DNA from: an uncultured Desulfomonile sp.
GTDB taxonomy: Bacteria; Desulfobacterota; Desulfomonilia; Desulfomonilales; Desulfomonilaceae
Reading direction: 5' to 3'
NCBI GenBank assembly: GCA_903920415.1
Contig: CAIXMD010000086.1
Location: forward strand, 1 to 8,662
DNA: 8,662 bases
Positions within the stretch are counted from its first letter, which is position 1. Each line of letters begins with the position of its first letter. The translations under genes were made by a program, and so were the position numbers. Shown here in pieces: positions 6,681 to 8,662 of the stretch. The notes below the pieces were generated by a model. That model ran no database searches and was not told where the DNA came from. It saw nothing but the letters and a program-made list of their open reading frames with translations.

Positions 6681-6887
6681 CTACTTGACGAGTTCTTGCA
6701 ACTTATTCATCATCTCGTGGTCCTTTTCTGACACATCTTTTTTGACGTCGCTCTGGCTCTGTTTTTCGGTGATTTGAGACGCGGCGGGTTTAGGAGCTTC
6801 AGTGCTTTTTTTTGTTTCTGTACATCCGGTGAATATGAGTGACCACATGCCGAAAACTGCCAGTACTATGCCGGCTATCTTTTTCAT
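6681..6887 (-). CDS. Small lipoprotein of unknown function
   Basis: A 68-residue protein with a lipoprotein signal: MKK start, hydrophobic core (residues 4-18) and a lipobox ending Phe-Thr-Gly-Cys, so Cys22 should be lipidated after signal peptidase II cleavage. The mature ~47 residues are hydrophilic, rich in Lys, Glu, Ser and Ala, with a short Asp-His-Glu-Met-Met helix near the C-terminus; they are probably largely disordered and match no family I recognise. The ATG at 6887 has AAGGA (6900-6896) 8 bases upstream. An upstream in-frame extension to 7121 would add 78 residues, overlap the + strand gene at 7089 and bury the lipobox signal, so I rejected it. A stem-loop lies 19 bases before the start. 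The chagasin-like secreted inhibitor follows on the same strand. Confidence 0.75.
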   Translation of the reverse strand: MKKIAGIVLAVFGMWSLIFTGCTETKKSTEAPKPAASQITEKQSQSDVKKDVSEKDHEMMNKLQELVK

Positions 6888-7088
6888 AGAACTTATCCTT
6901 AGTTTTTTTGGGGTCCGCGTTGCAGTGATGCCACTGTGGCGGTCCAAAGTCAATAACAAAAAGTGAACTCTTACAGCCTTATGAGGAACATGCGTATGTC
7001 TATTGAATTGATGGGGACAGTGCATTAACTTTAAGCCTGAGAATATGAAACCCCGTCTCAGCAGTCCGTTAAGAAGAGAGGAGATCGA
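6888..7088. other. Divergent intergenic region between lipoprotein and DUF4177-like genes
   Basis: About 200 bases separating two divergently transcribed genes, so it must hold promoters for both. Besides the stem-loop, I see only a weak + strand sigma70-like pair (TTGAAT at 7003-7008, TAACTT at 7026-7031, 17-base spacer). I recognise no copper-responsive operator with confidence and no small gene. Confidence 0.45.
6907..6948 (-). promoter_or_regulatory. Imperfect stem-loop just upstream of the lipoprotein gene
   Basis: Read on the - strand: TTTGG pairs with CCAAA, CCGC pairs with GCGG, and an inner CAGTG-GCAT-CACTG hairpin closes the structure, with small internal loops. No T-run follows on either strand, so it is not a simple terminator. 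A weak -35-like TTGACT (6953-6948) adjoins it and a poor -10 (CATCAC) would fall inside it, so the dyad could be an operator or a folded mRNA leader ending 19 bases before the ATG. Confidence 0.4.
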
Positions 7089-7328
7089 ATGGAGCAATTT
7101 GAATATGAAATAACAAGGCATCCGGCTGAAACCTTCAGCCGGGTAGTTTACTTTTGCTCAGAGAAGGGTGACTGTGGAATCAAGGAAGTTCCATCCCATG
7201 AGCCTCAGATACTCGTCGATATCTTGAACGAACGGGGTCTGGAAGGATGGGAACTTGTACAGCTCATGTTTGGAAAAGATGGCCTTCTAGCCTGCTGGAA
7301 ACGAAAGCTTTCAGTTGAGGAACCGTAG
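7089..7328 (+). CDS. Small DUF4177-like protein
   Basis: A 79-residue soluble protein without signal peptide or membrane helix. It opens with Phe-Glu-Tyr-Glu-Ile and ends with the pattern LNERGLEGWELVQ (46-58) followed by a strand with Cys-Trp-Lys-Arg-Lys, which matches the layout of DUF4177 proteins (short alpha/beta domain, Leu-N-x-x-Gly-x-x-Gly-Trp-Glu-Leu-Val core). Their function is not known. Three Cys (residues 23, 29 and 69) could be relevant next to copper genes, but they do not form a known metal motif. The ATG at 7089 has AGAGGAG (7077-7083) 5 bases upstream. The copper chaperone gene starts 74 bases downstream with no terminator between, so co-transcription is possible. Confidence 0.75.
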   Translation: MEQFEYEITRHPAETFSRVVYFCSEKGDCGIKEVPSHEPQILVDILNERGLEGWELVQLMFGKDGLLACWKRKLSVEEP

Positions 7329-7402
7329 CAACTTGAGCCGATTTCCAGATGAAGCTTTACGCTCCTGTGTCGGAATCAATGAATGGACGAAAGGTGAGAA
7401 AG

Positions 7403-7603
7403 ATGGTTACTACACTTAACATCAAGGGGATGTCCTGCAAGCACTGTGTGATGGCTGTGACCAAGGTTCTCTGCCAGATCAAAGGCATCAGTAATGTGCA
7501 TGTGGACCTGGAACGTGGTCAAGCCTCTTTTGAGCACGGCAATGCCTTAGAAATGAAGACACTTAAAGAGAGTATTGAGAAAGCGGGTTATCAAGTTGAC
7601 TAG
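7403..7603 (+). CDS. copZ: CopZ-like copper chaperone (HMA domain)
   Basis: A 66-residue single heavy-metal-associated domain, the usual length of CopZ/Atx1-type chaperones. The metal site is GMSCKHC at 9-15, with Cys12 and Cys15 expected to bind Cu(I); the Met-x-Cys-x-x-Cys loop and the closing Glu-Lys-Ala-Gly-Tyr (59-63) are typical. It should carry Cu+ in the cytoplasm to the efflux ATPase encoded next. I chose the ATG at 7403 because AAGGTGAG (7391-7398) precedes it and the protein then begins at the first beta strand; in-frame ATGs at 7349 and 7379 lack good ribosome sites. Its end overlaps the apparent TTG start of the ATPase by 8 bases in another frame. Alternatively this is the first HMA domain of a longer ATPase separated by a one-base frameshift. 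Confidence 0.88.
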   Translation: MVTTLNIKGMSCKHCVMAVTKVLCQIKGISNVHVDLERGQASFEHGNALEMKTLKESIEKAGYQVD

Positions 7604-8662
7604 GGAAACCATCCGGATTCACGGCATGACATGCGCTGCATGCGTTCGTCGTGTAGAGGCGGCGCTCAAGGACGTCCCTGGGATCAAGGATGTTTCGGTA
7701 AACTTCGCTACTTCAAAAGCTTCACTCGTTTATGACAGTAATGCCGGAGTCCTGCCGGAACTCAAGAAAGCATTGGAAGAAGCTGGTTACCAGTTCCTGG
7801 GAACAGTGAGCGATACGGGTGATGATCCCTTGGAAACAGCCCAACTTAGGGAACTCAATGATCTGAAACTGAAATTGATAGTTGGTTTTGTTCTGAGCAT
7901 TATTGTCCACGTCGGTTCGATGCCGGAATACTTTGCGTTTGTCGAGGCCATACCTGAGAAATACTTGCTCTGGTCGCTTTTCTTGCTTACCACGCCCGTA
8001 ATCTTTTGGGTCGGAAGCCGTTTTATTGTTGGAGCGTGGAAAGCAGCCCGTCACTGGACTACGGACATGAACACGCTCGTGGCCCTGGGTGCATTATCAG
8101 CTTATAGTTACTCCAGTCTGGTCACATTCTTCCCTCAGTTGTTCGCCGTCGAGCACGGCAGCATTCATGTGTATTTCGATGCAGCTTCCATGATCGTCAC
8201 CCTGATACTTTTGGGGCGCTTCCTTGAAGCTCGTGCCAAGGGAAAGACTTCCTTGGCAATCAAGAAACTCATGGGGCTTAAGCCGAAGACCGCCCGAGTC
8301 GTCAAGGACGGCCTAGAATCGGATATTCCCGTAGATCTGCTGGCAGAAGGGGATGTGATTGTTGTCCGGCCAGGGGAGAAAATTCCCACTGACGGAATGG
8401 TTCTCTCCGGATTGTCTGCGGTCGATGAATCCATGCTCACCGGTGAAAGTATGCCACTAGCGAAAGAAGCGGGCGATCAGGTCTTTGGTGCAACCATAAA
8501 CAAGAGCGGGTCGTTCACTTTCAGAGCTACCAAGGTAGGATCTGAGACGGCTTTAGCCCAGATAATCCGCCTCGTGGAAGAGGCGCAGGGCTCGAAGGCT
8601 CCTATCCAGCGTTTGGCCGATAAAGTTGCATCCATATTTGTGCCGATTGTCTTTGCCATTGC
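7596..8662 (+). CDS. copA: CopA-type Cu+-exporting P1B-ATPase, N-terminal part (runs off the window)
   Basis: An open frame of 355 codons with no stop, cut by the window edge; a full protein would be about 750-800 residues. In order: an HMA domain with GMTCAAC (10-16; Cys13 and Cys16); four membrane segments (about 91-108, 122-143, 159-179 and 192-211); the actuator domain with GDVIVVRPGEKIPTDG (252-267) and the phosphatase loop TGES (282-285); then the start of the next helix (344-355). The CPC metal motif and DKTGT phosphorylation site should lie just beyond the edge. It would pump Cu+ out of the cytoplasm using ATP. The start is uncertain: TTG at 7596 (overlapping copZ) or TTG at 7575, neither with a clear ribosome binding site; an ATG at 7626 falls inside the HMA metal motif. 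Translation may depend on coupling to copZ. Family assignment is firm; silver or another monovalent ion is also possible as a substrate. Confidence 0.92.
   Translation, partial: MTRETIRIHGMTCAACVRRVEAALKDVPGIKDVSVNFATSKASLVYDSNAGVLPELKKALEEAGYQFLGTVSDTGDDPLETAQLRELNDLKLKLIVGFVLSIIVHVGSMPEYFAFVEAIPEKYLLWSLFLLTTPVIFWVGSRFIVGAWKAARHWTTDMNTLVALGALSAYSYSSLVTFFPQLFAVEHGSIHVYFDAASMIVTLILLGRFLEARAKGKTSLAIKKLMGLKPKTARVVKDGLESDIPVDLLAEGDVIVVRPGEKIPTDGMVLSGLSAVDESMLTGESMPLAKEAGDQVFGATINKSGSFTFRATKVGSETALAQIIRLVEEAQGSKAPIQRLADKVASIFVPIVFAI

Noticed and set aside
7003..7031. Sigma70-like TTGAAT/TAACTT pair before the DUF4177-like gene
   Set aside because: Only 4/6 and 3/6 matches; the 17-base spacing is right but the match is too weak to call a promoter.
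7041..7109. Repeat of GAATATGAAA before and inside the DUF4177-like gene
   Set aside because: A 10-base AT-rich word occurring twice is likely chance; no further copies or symmetry.
6888..7121. 78-residue N-terminal extension of the lipoprotein
   Set aside because: It would bury a clean lipoprotein signal with its own ribosome site and overlap the + strand gene at 7089.
7722..8659. Several - strand frames (7722-8054, 8165-8440, 8477-8659)
   Set aside because: All are antisense to the continuous copper ATPase frame, which shows GMTCAAC and TGES motifs in proper order.
1..8662. CRISPR array, tRNA, rRNA, transposase or phage gene
   Set aside because: No regularly spaced repeats, cloverleaf-like segments, inverted terminal repeats or mobile-element domains were seen on either strand.

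Overview
The window looks like part of a bacterial chromosome, most probably from a Desulfobacterota (former Deltaproteobacteria) lineage or a similar anaerobe. This is inferred from the gene mix: a single-helix 'symporter small accessory protein' paired with an SSS-family carrier, an AcuA-like acetyltransferase, a cNMP/CBS/DUF294 nucleotidyltransferase next to a DnaQ-type exonuclease, and medium GC with strong AGGAG-type ribosome binding sites. No rRNA, tRNA, CRISPR array, insertion sequence or phage gene was seen. Coding density is high, and the longest gene-free stretches are about 215 and 200 bases.

Layout. (1) Positions 112-1983, + strand: a two-gene transport unit (59-aa membrane accessory protein, then a 549-aa sodium:solute symporter), closed by a strong intrinsic terminator at 1996-2040. 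(2) Positions 6008-2054, - strand, convergent with the first unit: a tightly packed four-gene run in the order GNAT acetyltransferase, AcuA-like GNAT acetyltransferase, cNMP/CBS/DUF294 protein, DEDDh exonuclease. The two GNAT genes share a TTGA stop/start overlap. An extended -10 promoter (TGATATAAT) with an adjacent CAAATTTG palindrome lies about 120 bases upstream of the first gene. (3) Positions 6887-6224, - strand: a small lipoprotein and a secreted chagasin-family (I42) cysteine-protease inhibitor. An imperfect 42-base stem-loop sits just upstream of the lipoprotein gene. (4) Positions 7089-8662, + strand: a small DUF4177-like protein, a CopZ-type copper chaperone and the N-terminal part of a CopA-type Cu+ P1B-ATPase that runs off the end of the window. 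The ATPase has no stop codon inside the window, so it is easy to miss in an ORF scan.

How it may work together. Unit 1 imports a small organic solute (a carboxylate such as acetate is a guess). Unit 2 resembles an expanded version of the Firmicutes acuAB idea: an acetyltransferase of the family that inactivates acetyl-CoA synthetase, next to a CBS-domain sensor. A role in controlling acetate or acyl-CoA metabolism is therefore plausible but unproven. Unit 4 is a copper export module: the chaperone delivers Cu+ to the efflux ATPase. The ATPase has no convincing start of its own and would fuse to the chaperone with a one-base change, which makes the copZ/copA junction one of the more interesting points in the window.
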